In this document: positions 45,796 through 57,020 of the stretch, piece after piece
Numbering within the stretch: position 1 is the first letter of the stretch
Layout: the number at the start of each line of letters is the position of its first letter
Assembly: GCA_037013685.1 (NCBI GenBank)
Contig: CM072884.1
Location: 113,760,730-113,824,729, forward strand
Source: Acridotheres tristis
Lineage: Eukaryota > Chordata > Aves > Passeriformes > Sturnidae
Reading direction: 5' to 3'
DNA: 64,000 bases
Notes under the pieces: generated by a model
What the model was told of the DNA's origin: nothing
The model's database searches: none
Seen by the model: the letters and a program-made list of their open reading frames with translations, nothing else
Position numbers and translations under genes: made by a program

Positions 45796-47975
45796 GAAAA
45801 AAAACACCCAACCAAACAACCAAACAATTAACAAACAAAAAAAAAACCCAAAACCTCAAGCCATTGCTGCTGTCAGTCATTTAACTCTGCCTTTCATGAT
45901 GTTTTGAGCACACGTTGCCCTCAGGTACCCACAGATTGTTGCAGTTCAGCTGCTGCACCAATATTTTCATTACAGCTGAAAGAATGAGGAACTCCCCAAT
46001 ATTTCAAAGGGATCAGTGTGGGCACCTCAAGTTTCTCTTCCTCTCTTGAGGGCCACACACACCCCTCTGAGCATTTCAGGTGTCACATCTGCTCTTCCCA
46101 GCCACAAATATCCGTGTTTGCTTTTTCAGTTCAGCCCTGTGTGCAGCCAACACCCTCATTTATCCCCTGAAGCTTTTGCAAGAGCAACACATAAAACCAT
46201 AGCAACAAAGCTGGGCACTGCAGCCTCCTCCTGCCTCGAATTTCTCCATGCCTGCAGCCTGGGCTGAGCTTTTCTTGGCAGGACCTCCTTGCTCTCCATC
46301 ACTCCCTGACCTGCAGCCAGGCCTCTGCTGCCATGTCCTGAGGGAAAGGAGGAGAGGAAACGGCCTCAAATTGCACCAGGGGAGGGTCAGATTAGAGATT
46401 AGAAATCATTTTCCCCTCCCAGAGTGGCCAGGCACTGGAATGAGCTGCCCAGGGAGGTTTGGAGTGACTGGAAGGGTTCAGGATCCCATCAGTGTGGATG
46501 TGGCCCCTTGGGGACAGAGTTTGGGGTGATGCTGGATGCCCATGAAAGTCTCTTGGTGATTCTGGGACTCTGGGATTTTTCTTTAGCCACACTGGTCCAT
46601 CCAAGGTGTCCATCTCCACCAGGAATTAAGGGCAGTGCACCCTGATGTGGTCTCTTCAGCCACGGAGTTATTTGAATATTTAGAGAGGCTTTTACCAGAT
46701 ATGAATATTTTGGGGGCTGCTTGTCTGGATCCCTCTGGATAGCAGCCAAAATTCCAACAGATCAGCTGTTCCTCTGATCCTATGGGAAAAGATGAGGGTC
46801 AAACAAACCCAAAGTATCAAAACAGGTGATCAAACTCTGTAACACGAAATGAAATGTTGGGAAACCAAAATACCCCAATGGCTGAGCCACTCAGCAGTCA
46901 AAGAGCCCAAAAATTCCATAAGAAAGAAGCAATTCCAAAGGGTTTCCTCAGTTAAAAAGAAAACCCAGCCTGGACAGGGCAAGGCATCCAAAGTGCAAAG
47001 TTTGTTTATTGCAGATGATGCAGGGAAACAATGGAGTGTTGGGAGAAAAAGGGATCAAGCACACTGAAAACTCCTCTGAAGGGAAATGTCTGGGGAAGAT
47101 CATTATTAATAAAATTCTTCTGCTATTCAGAAGAGTCACAGAATCATTTAAAGAAATGGGAAAAGGCCTCCAAATCAGGGGTGATCCCTTCCCACTCAGG
47201 AATTCCATGATCCAATTATTCCATGAGATCAGGAGCATTTTGCTCAGCATTAGTCTCCAATCCAGACTAAGGTTTCCTGCCCAAGACATTTGTCTGCTCC
47301 TCCTCCTGTTTATAATCATTCCCCACCCCATCTGTCCTTGCCAACCTCACTGCTCTCCAGACTCAGCAAACCCTGAGCAAAGTGACCTTCAGGGGGACAT
47401 GCAGCAGGCTATTATTCAGGGAATAATTATATATATAACTATATATATAATATTATCATTATAATTCTATTATACATATAATATTATTCAAGATTATTCA
47501 GGGAATCTTTGGTTTCATTTGGAACAGGCCTGGCCAGGACCAGCTGGTAGAAGAGAGGGGTTGAGGGAGGGATAAATTTCACCACTTTATTGGCAGTTCT
47601 TCCTGAACTTGGGAATTCCTTTCTCATTTCCACAGGAGATAAAAGAGCTCCAAGTGACTTTCTCCAGCTGGGAGCAGCCAGGGAATGTCTGTGCACAGTG
47701 CAGGGGGGTCCCTCTGCAGTTCCTCAGGGCACACAGAAGCTCTGCCAGCTCCCTGGACTTCCAGGGGCAAAACCTGCCAGGAAAAGTGTGGGATCAGGAG
47801 GAAATGCTGATTTCCTCGGCAGCTCATCCCTGTGCTGGGAGTTTCCATGCTCAGAGCATCTCCAGGAGCAAGGAGAGCAGCAGGGTTTCCTCAGGGATCA
47901 GCACTTTTCCACACCAGGAGCAATCCTCCCTCTCTCTGGAGTGTGCTGTGCATTCAGGGTCACTCCCTGAATCCA
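45796..47975. other. spacer with a CR1 remnant
   Basis: About 46,340-46,500 is an older CR1 fragment in plus orientation (GAGGAAACGGCCTCAAATTG, ATGAGCTGCCCAGGGAGG). No exon is recognised elsewhere. Confidence 0.45.
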
Positions 47976-48262
47976 AATTCCCATTCCCATTCCATTCCCA
48001 TTCCTATTCCCATTCCCATTCCCATTCCCATTCCCATTCCCATTCCCATTCCCATTCCCATTCCCATTTCCATTCCCATTCCCATTCCCATTCCCATTCC
48101 CATTCCATTCCCATTCCCATTCTCATTCCCATTCCCATTCCATTCCCATTCCCATTCCCATTTCCATTCTCATTCCCACTCCCATTCTCATTTCCATTCC
48201 CATTCCCATTTCCACTCCCATTCCCATTTCCACTCCCATTCCCATTCCCATTCCCATTCCTG
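47976..48262. repeat. CCCATT hexanucleotide array (about 47 copies)
   Basis: The tract is CCCATT repeated with CATTT and CACTC variants. Overlapping Ser/His- or Gly/Asn-rich frames are artefacts of it. Confidence 0.95.
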
Positions 48263-48315
48263 TTCCTCAAAGATGACATTTCTTAGGCAGGACTGGTTGT
48301 GAAATGAAAATGTGA

Positions 48316-48345
48316 TTTTTTTTTTTTTTTTTTTTTTTTTTAACA
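48316..48345. repeat. poly-T tract
   Basis: A T run of nearly 30 bases lies just after the hexanucleotide array. Confidence 0.9.
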
Positions 48346-48550
48346 GCAAGCCTGTCCCAGCCCAAGTGCTTGGGGAGCATTTTGCACCTCAGTCCCACCA
48401 TGATGCCCCTCCTTGGGGGAGCAGGAGCCACTGCTGATGCTCCTGATGGGCTCTCATTTCCCTGAGCAAATTCCTGCTCTCTCAGGTGTCTCAGAGCCTC
48501 TCAGAGGTGGCAGCATGAGCTCTTTGCCTGAAAGAAATTCAATATTCAAT

Positions 48551-48582
48551 ATTCATTCATTCATTCATTCATTCATTCATTC
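48551..48582. repeat. ATTC tetranucleotide run
   Basis: About seven perfect ATTC units. Confidence 0.95.
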
Positions 48583-48737
48583 TCATTTTCTTTTTTCCCT
48601 CCTTTGGATTTGGTTTTCTGTGTTTTTTTAGGAATTTTTTGTCTTTTCCTACTCCAGCCATGAGTGAGCAGAGCAGAGCTGTGAGGATTTGCTTCTCCAG
48701 CAAGGGCATGGAAGTGTTGCTCACTTGATCCTGATCC

Positions 48738-49182
<445 letters not shown>

Positions 49183-49284
49183 CAAACTCTGGGTGTTGAG
49201 CAGCCTGACTGCTCAGTGCTCACCTCTTGTGCCCAGATCAGCAAGGGAAATTATTGTTCTTATCCCTGCTGGGGCTCCTGGTTT

Positions 49285-49455
49285 ACTCATAGAAATATGG
49301 AACTGGAAGGGACCTTAAAGCTCATCCCATCCCACTGTCCCAGGTTGTTCCAAGCCCCATCCTGGCCTTGGGCACTGCCAGGGATCCAGGGGCAGCCACA
49401 GCTGCTCTGGGTACCCTGTGCCAGGCTCTGCCCCCCCCTCACGGCCAAGAATTCC
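49285..49455 (-). mobile_element. CR1 LINE 3' end fragment
   Basis: The antisense CR1 tail reads GAACTGGAAGGGACCTTAAA, then GGGATCCAGGGGCAGCCACA. Confidence 0.8.
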
Positions 49456-50292
49456 TCTCAAATAATTCTTAATATTTCTATTATTTTACAGAGCTCATCT
49501 TTACTCTTCTGACTCACCAAAAACCGGAGCTGCATCCCTGTTTATCCCCAGGAAAGTTCTTTTTCAATATCAAAACTTGCAGCAATCAGCACAAAGGCTC
49601 ATTCCCAGATCCAACAGGAGGACTGATGCAAGCTGTCAGCCAATATTTGACTTTCCAGGTGAGATTAGATTTAGCTTTTAATTGAATATACACATAAAGC
49701 GTGCAGTGCAAGGCACTTCTTTCACAGGCAACTGCTGCCAGCCTTGTGCAGGCTGGAGGCTCCTTAAAGACATCCCTGCTCTTTTGGGAATTCCATCCCA
49801 TTATCCAGTGGAGTTGGAAAATCCTGAGTGTTCAGAATCTCCTTAAGGAACGACACAGCAAAGGTAAGTTGCTGTTAGCAAGTGTATTTCCTTTTGAAAA
49901 ATGATAGCAATTTTTGATGTAAATCAAGGGAAAAGCAGATTTTACAGACAGTAAAGGCAGTTTGTATTTCTATTTTCTCATTTTGTTTCATTAATTACAT
50001 TTATTCCCTATATCTGAGCACGTGTGAGGGTGTAACTGCAGAGGAATTCACCTGTGCCTCAATCCTTGTGTGCACACAAGGCTGAAATCCTGAATTCCTG
50101 GATTAAAAGACATCCCAGATTTTTTATTAGCAAGGAAAATTCACTGCCTCTCCCCCTTGGGTGCAGAGAATTCCTCGTTCTTGAGGACTGGACTGGGAAC
50201 AAAGGGCTTTTGGGGGAAAGATTTCCACAGGTTTTAGGGCTTGGTTGGCCTGGAGAACAAAAGGAATTGCCCACATTAAAGTGAGACTGCTG
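49456..50292. other. intergenic spacer
   Basis: No exon or repeat is recognised. Confidence 0.5.
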
Positions 50293-51115
50293 GGTGGGAA
50301 TGGGATTTGTGTGGGAATGGGATTTGTGTGGGAATAGGATTTGTGTGGGAATGGAATCTAGTGGGAATGGGATTTGTGTGGGAATGGGATCTGGGTGGGA
50401 ATGGGATTTGTATGGGAATGGGATCTGGGTGGGAATGGGATTTGTATGGGAATGGGATCTGGGTGGGAATGGAATCTAGTGGGAATGGGATTTGTATGGG
50501 AATGGGATCTGGGTGGGAATGGAATCTAGTGGGAATGGGATTTGTATGGGAATGGGATCTGGGTGGGAATGAGATCTGTGGGAAAGGGATCTATGCAGGA
50601 ATGGGATCTGTGTAGAAATGGGATCTGTGTGGGAATGGGATCTGGGTGGGAAAGGGATCTGTGTGGGAATGGGATCTGTGAAGGAATGGGATCTGGGTGG
50701 GAATGGGATCTGATGGGAATGGGATCTGGGTGGGAATGGGATCTGGGTGGGAATGGGATCTGTGTGGGAATGGGATCTGGGTGGGAATGGGATCTGTGTG
50801 GGAATGGGATTTGTGTGGGAATGGGATTTGTATGGGAATGGGATCTGTGAAGGTAGTGGATCTGTGTGGGAATGGGATCTGTGTGGGAATGGGATCTGAT
50901 GGGAATGGGATCTGGTTGGGAATGGGATCTGTGTGGGAATGGGATCTGTGCAGGAATGGGATCAGTGTGGGAATGGGATCTGATTGGAATGGGATCTGTG
51001 TGGGAATGGGATCTGGGTGGGAATGGGATCAGTGTGGGAATGGGATCTGTGTAGGAATGGGATCTGGGTGGGAATGGGATCAATGTGGGAATGGGATCTG
51101 TGCAGGAATGAGCTT
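50293..51115. repeat. 17-bp minisatellite (about 49 copies)
   Basis: The unit GGGAATGGGATCTGTGT has TTTGTGT, CTGGGT, CTGAT, CAGTGT and CTGTGAA end variants. The variant classes form short local runs, suggesting stepwise slippage. Confidence 0.95.
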
Positions 51116-51464
51116 TGAGAGGGAAGGAATGCTGGAGGGGGATTCTCCTCTGTGGGACACACACCTGGTTCATGGGGTCTGAGCAGTACTGGGGACTGAA
51201 TTTTGGGATAAATGGGATCAAATGTGGTTGTGCAGCACCAGGCAGTGTCTGCCCCTTTGGGGACTGTCCCAAATGGTCCCTGAGGCCACTCCAGGGATGG
51301 AGTCTCAGCCTCCACATCCTTCCCACGTCTTTGTCTTCTCCTCAGGAGAAATCCTTCTTCCCTTGGAGTTTCACAAGGGAAGGGACAGTGCCACAAACCC
51401 TGTGACAGGGCCATGGGGACCTTCAGCAAAGTGTCCCACAGAGCAAAGGGACCTGAGTGGACAG

Positions 51465-52255
51465 CAGGATGAGCAGAGGGATGGAGCAGCTCTGCTGGGA
51501 GGAAAGGCTGGCACAGCTGGGATTGTTCAGCCTGGAGAGGAGAAGCTTTGGGCTGAGCTCAGGGTGGCCTTGCAGGGCCTGAAGGAGCTGCAGGAACCAT
51601 GGAGAGAGACAATTGCCAAGGGATGGAGGGACAGCACCCAGGGAATGGAGGGACAGCACCCAGGGGATGGAGGGACAGCACCCAGGGGATGGAGGGACAG
51701 CACCCAGGGAATGGAGGGACAGCACCCAGGGAATGGAGGGACAGCACCCAGGGGATGGAGGGACAGCACCCAGGGAATGGAGGGACAGCACCCAGGGGAT
51801 GGAGGGACAGCACCCAGGGGATGGAGGGACAGCACCCAGGGAATGGAGGGACAGCACCCAGGGGATGGAGGGACAGCACCCAGGGGATGGAGGGACAGCA
51901 CCCAGGGAATGGAGGGACAGCACCCAGGGAATGGAGGGACAGCACCCAGGGGATGGAGGGACAGCACCCAGGGGATGGAGGGACAGCACCCAGGGAATGG
52001 AGGGACAGCACCCAGGGAATGGCTTCGAACTGACATAAATAGATTTAGTTTGGGTATTGGGCAGGAATTGTTCCCTGGCAGGGTGGGCAGGGCTGGCACA
52101 GGGTGCCCAGAGCAGCTGTGGCTGCCCCTGGATCCCTGGCAGTGCCCAAGGCCAGGTTGGACACTGGGACAGTGGGAGGTGTCCCTGCCATGGGTTGTGT
52201 TGGAATGGAATGAGTTTTTAGGTCCCTTCCAGTCCAAACCATTCCATGATTCTGA
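51465..52255 (+). mobile_element. CR1 LINE 3' fragment with large 22-bp array
   Basis: The sense copy starts AGCAGGATGAGCAGAGGGAT and ends TTAGGTCCCTTCCAGTCCAA, CCATTCCATGATTCTG. It holds the longest example of the CR1-embedded 22-bp array. The element ends less than 200 bp upstream of the KCNE2 coding exon. Confidence 0.88.
51618..52022. repeat. 22-bp minisatellite inside CR1 (about 18 copies)
   Basis: The units are based on GGGACAGCACCCAGGGAATG, alternating with GGGGATG variants in no simple order. The flanks are identical to those at 6.3 and 62.0 kb. Confidence 0.95.
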
Positions 52256-52434
52256 GCAGGACATTTTTGGGTCTCTGAACATACAGAGCTGGGGATTCTC
52301 AGCTGAGCTAAAACTGCACAGACAGTGTCAGAGGGTGACTGTGATTAGATAATTGTCATAACACTGACAAAATACTCCAAACCAACTCTTTTAATACAGA
52401 CATCTGATTTAAAACTATATTTTCTTGTTTTTAG
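52256..52434 (+). other. KCNE2 intron end and 3' splice site
   Basis: This spacer between the CR1 tail and the KCNE2 coding exon ends in the pyrimidine-rich acceptor ATTTTCTTGTTTTTAG. The exon probably starts at 52,435 (CAGCAGAATTGG), with CAG-shifted alternatives at 52,438 and 52,441. The upstream non-coding exon was not identified. Confidence 0.7.
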
Positions 52435-52451
52435 CAGCAGAATTGGCAAGG

Positions 52452-52829
52452 ATGGCCAAGCTGCAAAACTTCACTTGGACAGTGGAACATATTTTCAAGG
52501 AAACCTTCCTCAATTACATGAATGGCTGGAGGAGAAACATGACAGAAGCAGCAAATAAACTGCACGCTGAGGTGGCTGCTGAAAACTTTGACTACGTTAT
52601 CCTTTATCTGATGGTGATGATTGGGATGTTCTCCTTCATCATCGTGGCCATCCTGGTGAGCACTGTGAAATCCAAGAGGAGGGAGCACTCCAATGATCCC
52701 TACCACCAGTACATTGTGGAGGACTGGGGAGAGAAATACAAAACTCAGGTTCTGAATCCAGAAGATCTCAAGTGTGTGATCCATGAAAACCTGGGGGCAA
52801 GGGATAAAACAAGCCCGGAATCACCTTGA
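52452..52829 (+). CDS. KCNE2: KCNE2, potassium channel beta subunit (MiRP1)
   Basis: This is a single-pass membrane protein that assembles with voltage-gated potassium channel alpha subunits (KCNH2, KCNQ1 and others) and alters their gating and current size. The 125-codon frame (human: 123) lies in one exon, as in mammals. Extracellular N-terminus: glycosylation sequons at Asn6 (NFT) and Asn29 (NMT), at the human positions. Transmembrane segment: about 48-72 ([20 protein letters not shown]). It is followed by the family signature [20 protein letters not shown] at 73-92. Met54 and Ile57, altered in human long-QT reports, are present. The N-terminus (MAKLQ) and the tail after residue 97 diverge most from human. 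ATG 52,452 was chosen over the in-frame ATG at 52,425, which lies in the intron; its context (A at -3, G at +4) is good. SMIM11 follows on the same strand. Confidence 0.97.
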   Translation: MAKLQNFTWTVEHIFKETFLNYMNGWRRNMTEAANKLHAEVAAENFDYVILYLMVMIGMFSFIIVAILVSTVKSKRREHSNDPYHQYIVEDWGEKYKTQVLNPEDLKCVIHENLGARDKTSPESP

Positions 52830-53047
52830 CTTTGTGGGAAGAGCCAGCAGTGAGGGATTCATGGAGTCACACACAGGGAACTCACTGGAATTCCAAAGAG
52901 CTGTGGAAGTGTTGATTAAATTAACACCCAGGTCAATGGATAATGGAGTCCTGAGGAAATCAATGTGATGGCTCCCGTGAGGATCTTGGGAAAGTAAAAA
53001 AAAAAATCTGTGATTGTGCTTCCCTTTGATATTCTGTCCTTTAGGAA

Positions 53048-53053
53048 AATAAA
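53048..53053 (+). terminator. candidate KCNE2 polyadenylation signal
   Basis: AATAAA lies about 220 bp after the KCNE2 stop, in TAGGAAAATAAAACCAAG. A second AATAAA is at 53,351-53,356. Which one is used cannot be told from sequence alone. Confidence 0.5.
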
Positions 53054-53519
53054 ACCAAGACAAGGATAACTTGATTATTTGAGCATTTTTTTAAATCCAC
53101 AAGCAGATCTGGATGTTCCCACCTCAGAATAACTGTGAATTAGTGGCCAAAAGGGCTGATTTAGATCCAAATTGTGTGACTGAAGCCCATCTTAAAAAAT
53201 AACTTGAAAATGTCCAGTAGAATCTCCAGTCTCCACGGATTGACTGAACAATCAGTTAGGGAATGCATCACAGGAGGGACCTGATACCTGCACACATTCA
53301 CTGCCAACTCCTTTGTAGTGATCTGATTCTGATTTTTGCTTGTGTTAAATAATAAATGCCAAAGGGTTTCTTTTCTTTGGGAGCCTTTGGCTTGTCTTGC
53401 ACACAGGTCTTGAGATTTGAGCTGATCCCATCAGATGTGCTGGGGGTGCAAAACAAACAGAACCAGCAAGCTGAAGGAAGGGATTCTCTATTGTGCTCTT
53501 GTGAGATCCCACCTGCAGA

Positions 53520-53915
53520 GCTGCCTCCAGATCAACACCAGAAAAAGGTGGAGCTGCTGGAGAGTCCAGAAGAGACCTTGGAGTTCCTCTGCTCTGGAGC
53601 CAGGCTGGGACACCTGGGGGTGCTCACCTGGACAGGAGAAGCTGCAGGGAGAGCTCAGAGCCCCTGGCAGGGCCTGAAGGGGCTCCAGGAGAGCTGGGGA
53701 GGGATTTCTCATATTGTAGTGTATTGATAGGACAAGGGGAAAAGGGGAAAAGGAAAAGTTGAAGGAGGACAGGTTAATGTCAGATGTTAAGAAGAAATTC
53801 TTTAGTGTGAGAGTGGTGAGGCCCTGGCACAGGTTGCCCAGAGGTTCTGGACTCCCCATTCCTGGGAATGTTCAAGGCCAGGCTGGACAGGGCTTGGAGC
53901 AACCTGGACACCTTG
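53520..53915 (+). mobile_element. older CR1 LINE fragment
   Basis: The plus-oriented CR1 sequence reads CCCCTGGCAGGGCCTGAAGG, TAAGAAGAAATTCTTTAGTG, then AATGTTCAAGGCCAGGCTGG. It is more diverged than the copy that follows. Confidence 0.75.
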
Positions 53916-53919
53916 ACGC

Positions 53920-54440
53920 CATCCCAGGCTGCTCCAACCCCAATGTCCAACCTGGCCTGGGACACTGCCAGGGATCCAGGGGCAGCCACAGCAAATCTGG
54001 GAATTCCATCCCAAGGATCAATTCCTAATTCCCAAAATCCCATCAAATCCTACTTGGAAGTCATCCCCTGTGTGCTGTCCCTGCATCCCCTGGGTGCTGT
54101 CCCTCCATCCCCTGGGTGCTGTCCCTCCATCCCCTGGGTGCTGTCCCTCCATTCCCTGGGTGCTGTCCCTCCATCCCTTGGCAATTGTCTCTCTCCATGG
54201 TTCCTGCAGCTCCTTCAGGCCCTGCAAGGCCACCCTGAGCTCAGCCCAAAGCTTCTCCTCTCCAGGCTGAACAATCCCAGCTGTGCCAGCCTTTCCTCCC
54301 AGCAGAGCTGCTCCATCCCTCTGCTCATCCTGCTGCCTCCTCTGGGCTCTCTGCAGCAGCTCCAGCTCCTCCCCGGGCTGGGACAGGGCTGGATGCAGGA
54401 TCCAGGTGGGGTCACACCTGAGGGGGCACAGGGACACAAT
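53920..54440 (-). mobile_element. CR1 LINE fragment with short 22-bp array, abutting the SMIM11 CpG island
   Basis: The antisense copy runs CCAACCTGGCCTGGGACACT, array at 54,066-54,180 (about five units), then CAGCTCCTCCCCGGGCTGGG and GATCCAGGTGGGGTCACACC. It ends within tens of bases of the CpG island that contains SMIM11 exon 1. Confidence 0.85.
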
Positions 54441-54449
54441 CCCAATCCC

Positions 54450-54760
54450 TTTGCTGATCCCGCACTGGGCACGGGGGGCTCTGTCACCTCGCCGCGGTGC
54501 TCGCGGGAGCGCTTTTCCCGCAGAACCGTAAATTTGGGGTAAGAAAAGCAGAGCCCCGGCAGCCGCAGCGGAGCGGGCGGAGCAGCCCGGGCCCAGCGCT
54601 GCCGGGAGCGCCGCCCCCGCCCGCCATGGCCGCCCTCAGGTAGGAGCGGCCCGGGCCCTTCCCCTCACGGCCCCGCGGGGCTGCGGGGGAGCCCGGCCCG
54701 CATCGCCCCGAGCGCTCCGCTCCCCGCAGCTTCGGCTGCTCTCCCGTGCGGGGCCTGCTG
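54450..54760 (+). promoter_or_regulatory. CpG island promoter of SMIM11
   Basis: This is the only dense CpG cluster in the window apart from the retroviral leader at 15.3 kb. Runs include CTCGCCGCGGTGCTCGCGGG and GGCCCCGCGGGGCTGCGGGG. No TATA box is evident, as is usual for CpG-island promoters. The island spans exon 1 and its splice donor. The transcription start site is not determinable from sequence. Confidence 0.85.
54626..54639 (+). CDS. SMIM11: SMIM11 exon 1, coding part (upstream in-frame start)
   Basis: The ATG at 54,626 sits in a near-perfect Kozak context (CCCGCCATGG). Four codons (Met-Ala-Ala-Leu) and two bases (AG) precede a consensus donor, CAG|GTAGGAG, at 54,640. Joined to exon 2 at 61,406, the frame reads through 18 codons without a stop into the conserved SMIM11 start. 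I infer that translation can begin here. The joining is predicted from splice consensus and frame, not from transcript evidence. If exon 2 used either of its two further AG acceptors (61,421 or 61,439), this frame would stop after a few codons and the ATG would be only a short upstream ORF. Confidence 0.6.
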
Positions 54761-54764
54761 CCTT

Positions 54765-55200
54765 CCCTGCCCTCACTGCCCGGCCTTTCCCTTCCCTGCC
54801 CTCACTGCCCGGCCTTACCCTTCCCTGCCCTCACTGCCCGGCCTTCCATGCCCGGCCTTTCCCTTCCCTGCCCTCGCTGCCCGGCCTTTCCCTGCCCGGC
54901 CATTCCCTTCCCTGCCTGGCCTTCCATGCCCGGCATTTTCCTTCCCTGCCTTCACTGCCCGGTCTTTCGCTTCCCTGCCCGGCCTTCCGTGTCCGGCCTT
55001 TCCCCTCACTGCCCGGCCTTTCCCTTCCCTGCCCGGCCTTTCCCTTCCCTGCCCGGCATTTTCCTTCCCTGCCCTCACTGCCTGGCCTTCCATGCCCTGC
55101 ATTTTCCTTCCCTGCCCTGCCCGGCCTTTCCCTTCCCTACCCTGCCCGGCCTTCCGTGCCCGGCTTTTCCTTTCCCTACCCTCACTGCCATGCCCGGCCT
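54765..55200. repeat. GC-rich minisatellite of about 29 bp in SMIM11 intron 1
   Basis: The units are built from CTTCCCTGCCCTCACTGCCC and GGCCTTTC, with many partial units. A TTTCC/TTCCC pentamer run follows to about 55,250. The array starts just inside intron 1 next to the CpG island and generates long Pro/Leu/Ser-rich frames that I do not regard as coding. Confidence 0.88.
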
Positions 55201-55414
55201 TTCCTTTCCTTTCCTTTCCCTTCCCTTCCCTTCCCTTCCCTTCCCTTCTCCTGCCCGTTCCTGCCCCTTCCCCTTCTCCGCCCCCTCCCCTTGTTCTCCA
55301 GGCCTCGTCCTTTCTCTCCAACCCCCCCTCCTGCCTCCTCCACCCCCTCTTTGCTCTCCGTGTTCCCCCCTCTCCTTCATTTCCACCCCCCTTCCTTCTT
55401 TCCAGTCCCTCCTA

Positions 55415-55984
55415 TTATAAATGAGATACAAAAGTCTCGATATTCAGCAAAATATAGATTGCTTTATTTGATATAGAAAGAGCAAGCAGTGCTGGGGAAC
55501 GTGAGGGGTCACTGCCCACTCCACGCTCCACCCAACCTTGGTTTGCAGCCTCTTCTTATACTGTGGGTTCTTGTAATGAATAATTTTTGGTTTTTTAGCT
55601 GTTCCAATTTTGTCAGGTAAGCAGTGGTGGTTGAATAAACATATTTATCCCAATTTGCAAAATCTCTGGCGATAGTTTCACAGATAACCACCAGTGAAAT
55701 TCTGTAAGTCTGGTCTTTAAGATGGACAGCATTGATCCGACAAAGGCAGGAAGGGCTATTGGGAAGTTCTGATTTTGGGCTATCAGGAAGTCTGATTTTG
55801 CAAGCTGGTAGTAGATGCAATTTATTTGGAAAACATAGTATTGATAACAAGGCGATTTTAAACAGAATGATTTTATATAAATTCCTTTATCTAGTGTCTG
55901 TGCTTCACTTCAGAGCTGAGTATTCTGGTTTATACAAACCCCAATGCTTTTGTGATTAACACCAATCTTTTATCAATTATCACA
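55415..55984 (-). mobile_element. ERV LTR, copy 2 (minus strand), in SMIM11 intron 1
   Basis: This is homologous to 44,307-44,829. The minus strand starts TGTGATAATTGATAAAAG and carries CAAATAAAGCAATCTA near its 3' end. It includes about 40 bp near 55,600-55,680 not found in copy 1. It lies antisense to SMIM11. Confidence 0.7.
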
Positions 55985-56366
55985 CTTGATTGTTCCTCAC
56001 CCTGCTCTCCTTCACCTCCAGCCCCTCTTCTTTGCTCTCCATTCTCCCCACTGTTGTTCTCCAGCCTCTTCCTTGCTCTCAATCCCCCTTATTTGATTTC
56101 CACCTCTCCCTCCTTGTTCACCAGCCCCCCTCCCTAATTCTCCATTGCCTTCCTTCCTCTTCAGGCCCCACATTCTTGTTCTCCTCCCCTTATTCTCAAG
56201 ACATCCCCCCCTTACTCTCCAGTACCCATTTCTTGTTCTCCAGTACCCCCTCCTTTCTTTTCAGCCCCCATTCCTTGCTCTCCACCCTCAGCTTTTCTTG
56301 CTTTCCACGCTCCCTCCTTGTTCCCCAGTCCCTTCCTTGTTCTCCAGCCCAGGACAGAGCTGGGCT
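55985..56366. other. pyrimidine-rich intronic spacer
   Basis: The plus strand is strongly C/T-rich, with loose repeats of TTCTCCAG and CCTTGTTCTCC type spaced about 25-35 bp. No exon is recognised. Confidence 0.55.
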
Positions 56367-57020
56367 GGGATCCAGGGGCAGCCACAGCTGCTCTGGGCAC
56401 CCTGTGCCAGGGTCTACCCACCCTGCCAGGGAACAATTCCTGCCCAAAATCCCATCCAGCCCTGCCCTCTGGCACTGGGAGCCATTCCCTGGGTGCTGTC
56501 CCTCCATTCCCTGTGTCCTGTCCCTCCATTCCCTGGGTGCTGTCCCTCCATTCCCTGTTCCTGTCCCTCCATTCCCTGTTCCTGTCCCTCCATTCCCTGT
56601 GTCCTGTCCCTCCTTTCCTCCCAGCAGAGCTCCTCCATCCTCCTAAAGGGTTGAAGATTTTATTTTCAAGATCTGTTCTGGCTCTGCTTGGGTCAAGCAA
56701 ACAGCTCCATGTTCACTTTTGCACCTTAAAAATCAAGAGATTAAATTCCCCAAAGCTCTGGTTAAAACAAAATAACGTTGAATCCTAAAAGATCCCAGAA
56801 TCCTGGAATGGTTTGGGTTGGGAGGGACCCCAAATCCCACCCAGTGCCACCCCTGCCATGGCAGGGACACCTCCCACTGTCCCAATGTCCAACCTGGAAC
56901 TGAACATTCCAGGGATCCAGGGGCAGCCACAGCTGCTCTGGGCACCCTGTGCCAGCCCTGCCCACCCTGCCAGGGAACAATTCCTGCCCAAAATCCCATC
57001 CAGCCCTGCCCTCTGGCAGT
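56367..57020. repeat. direct duplication, copy 2 (partner at 37,232-37,905)
   Basis: This copy has the same order: CR1 array (about 56,485-56,610, fewer units), 155 bp of non-CR1 DNA (AGGGTTGAAGATTTTATTTT), then a second CR1 tail (56,803-57,020), all in minus orientation. Homology is lost upstream of GGGATCCAGGGGCAGCCACA and near GCCCTCTGGCAGTTTACAAC. Confidence 0.88.

Noticed and set aside
52425..52451. Upstream in-frame ATG nine codons before the KCNE2 start
   Set aside because: It lies within the intron, before the acceptor AG at 52,433-52,434. The ATG at 52,452 matches the expected start by length and by the position of the Asn6 sequon.
54640..54729. Alternative 90-bp intron joining SMIM11 exon 1 to an acceptor (CCCCGCAG) at 54,729
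   Set aside because: The resulting frame runs straight into the 29-bp GC-rich minisatellite and gives a repetitive Pro/Leu/Ser peptide. The splice to 61,406 leads to the conserved protein instead.
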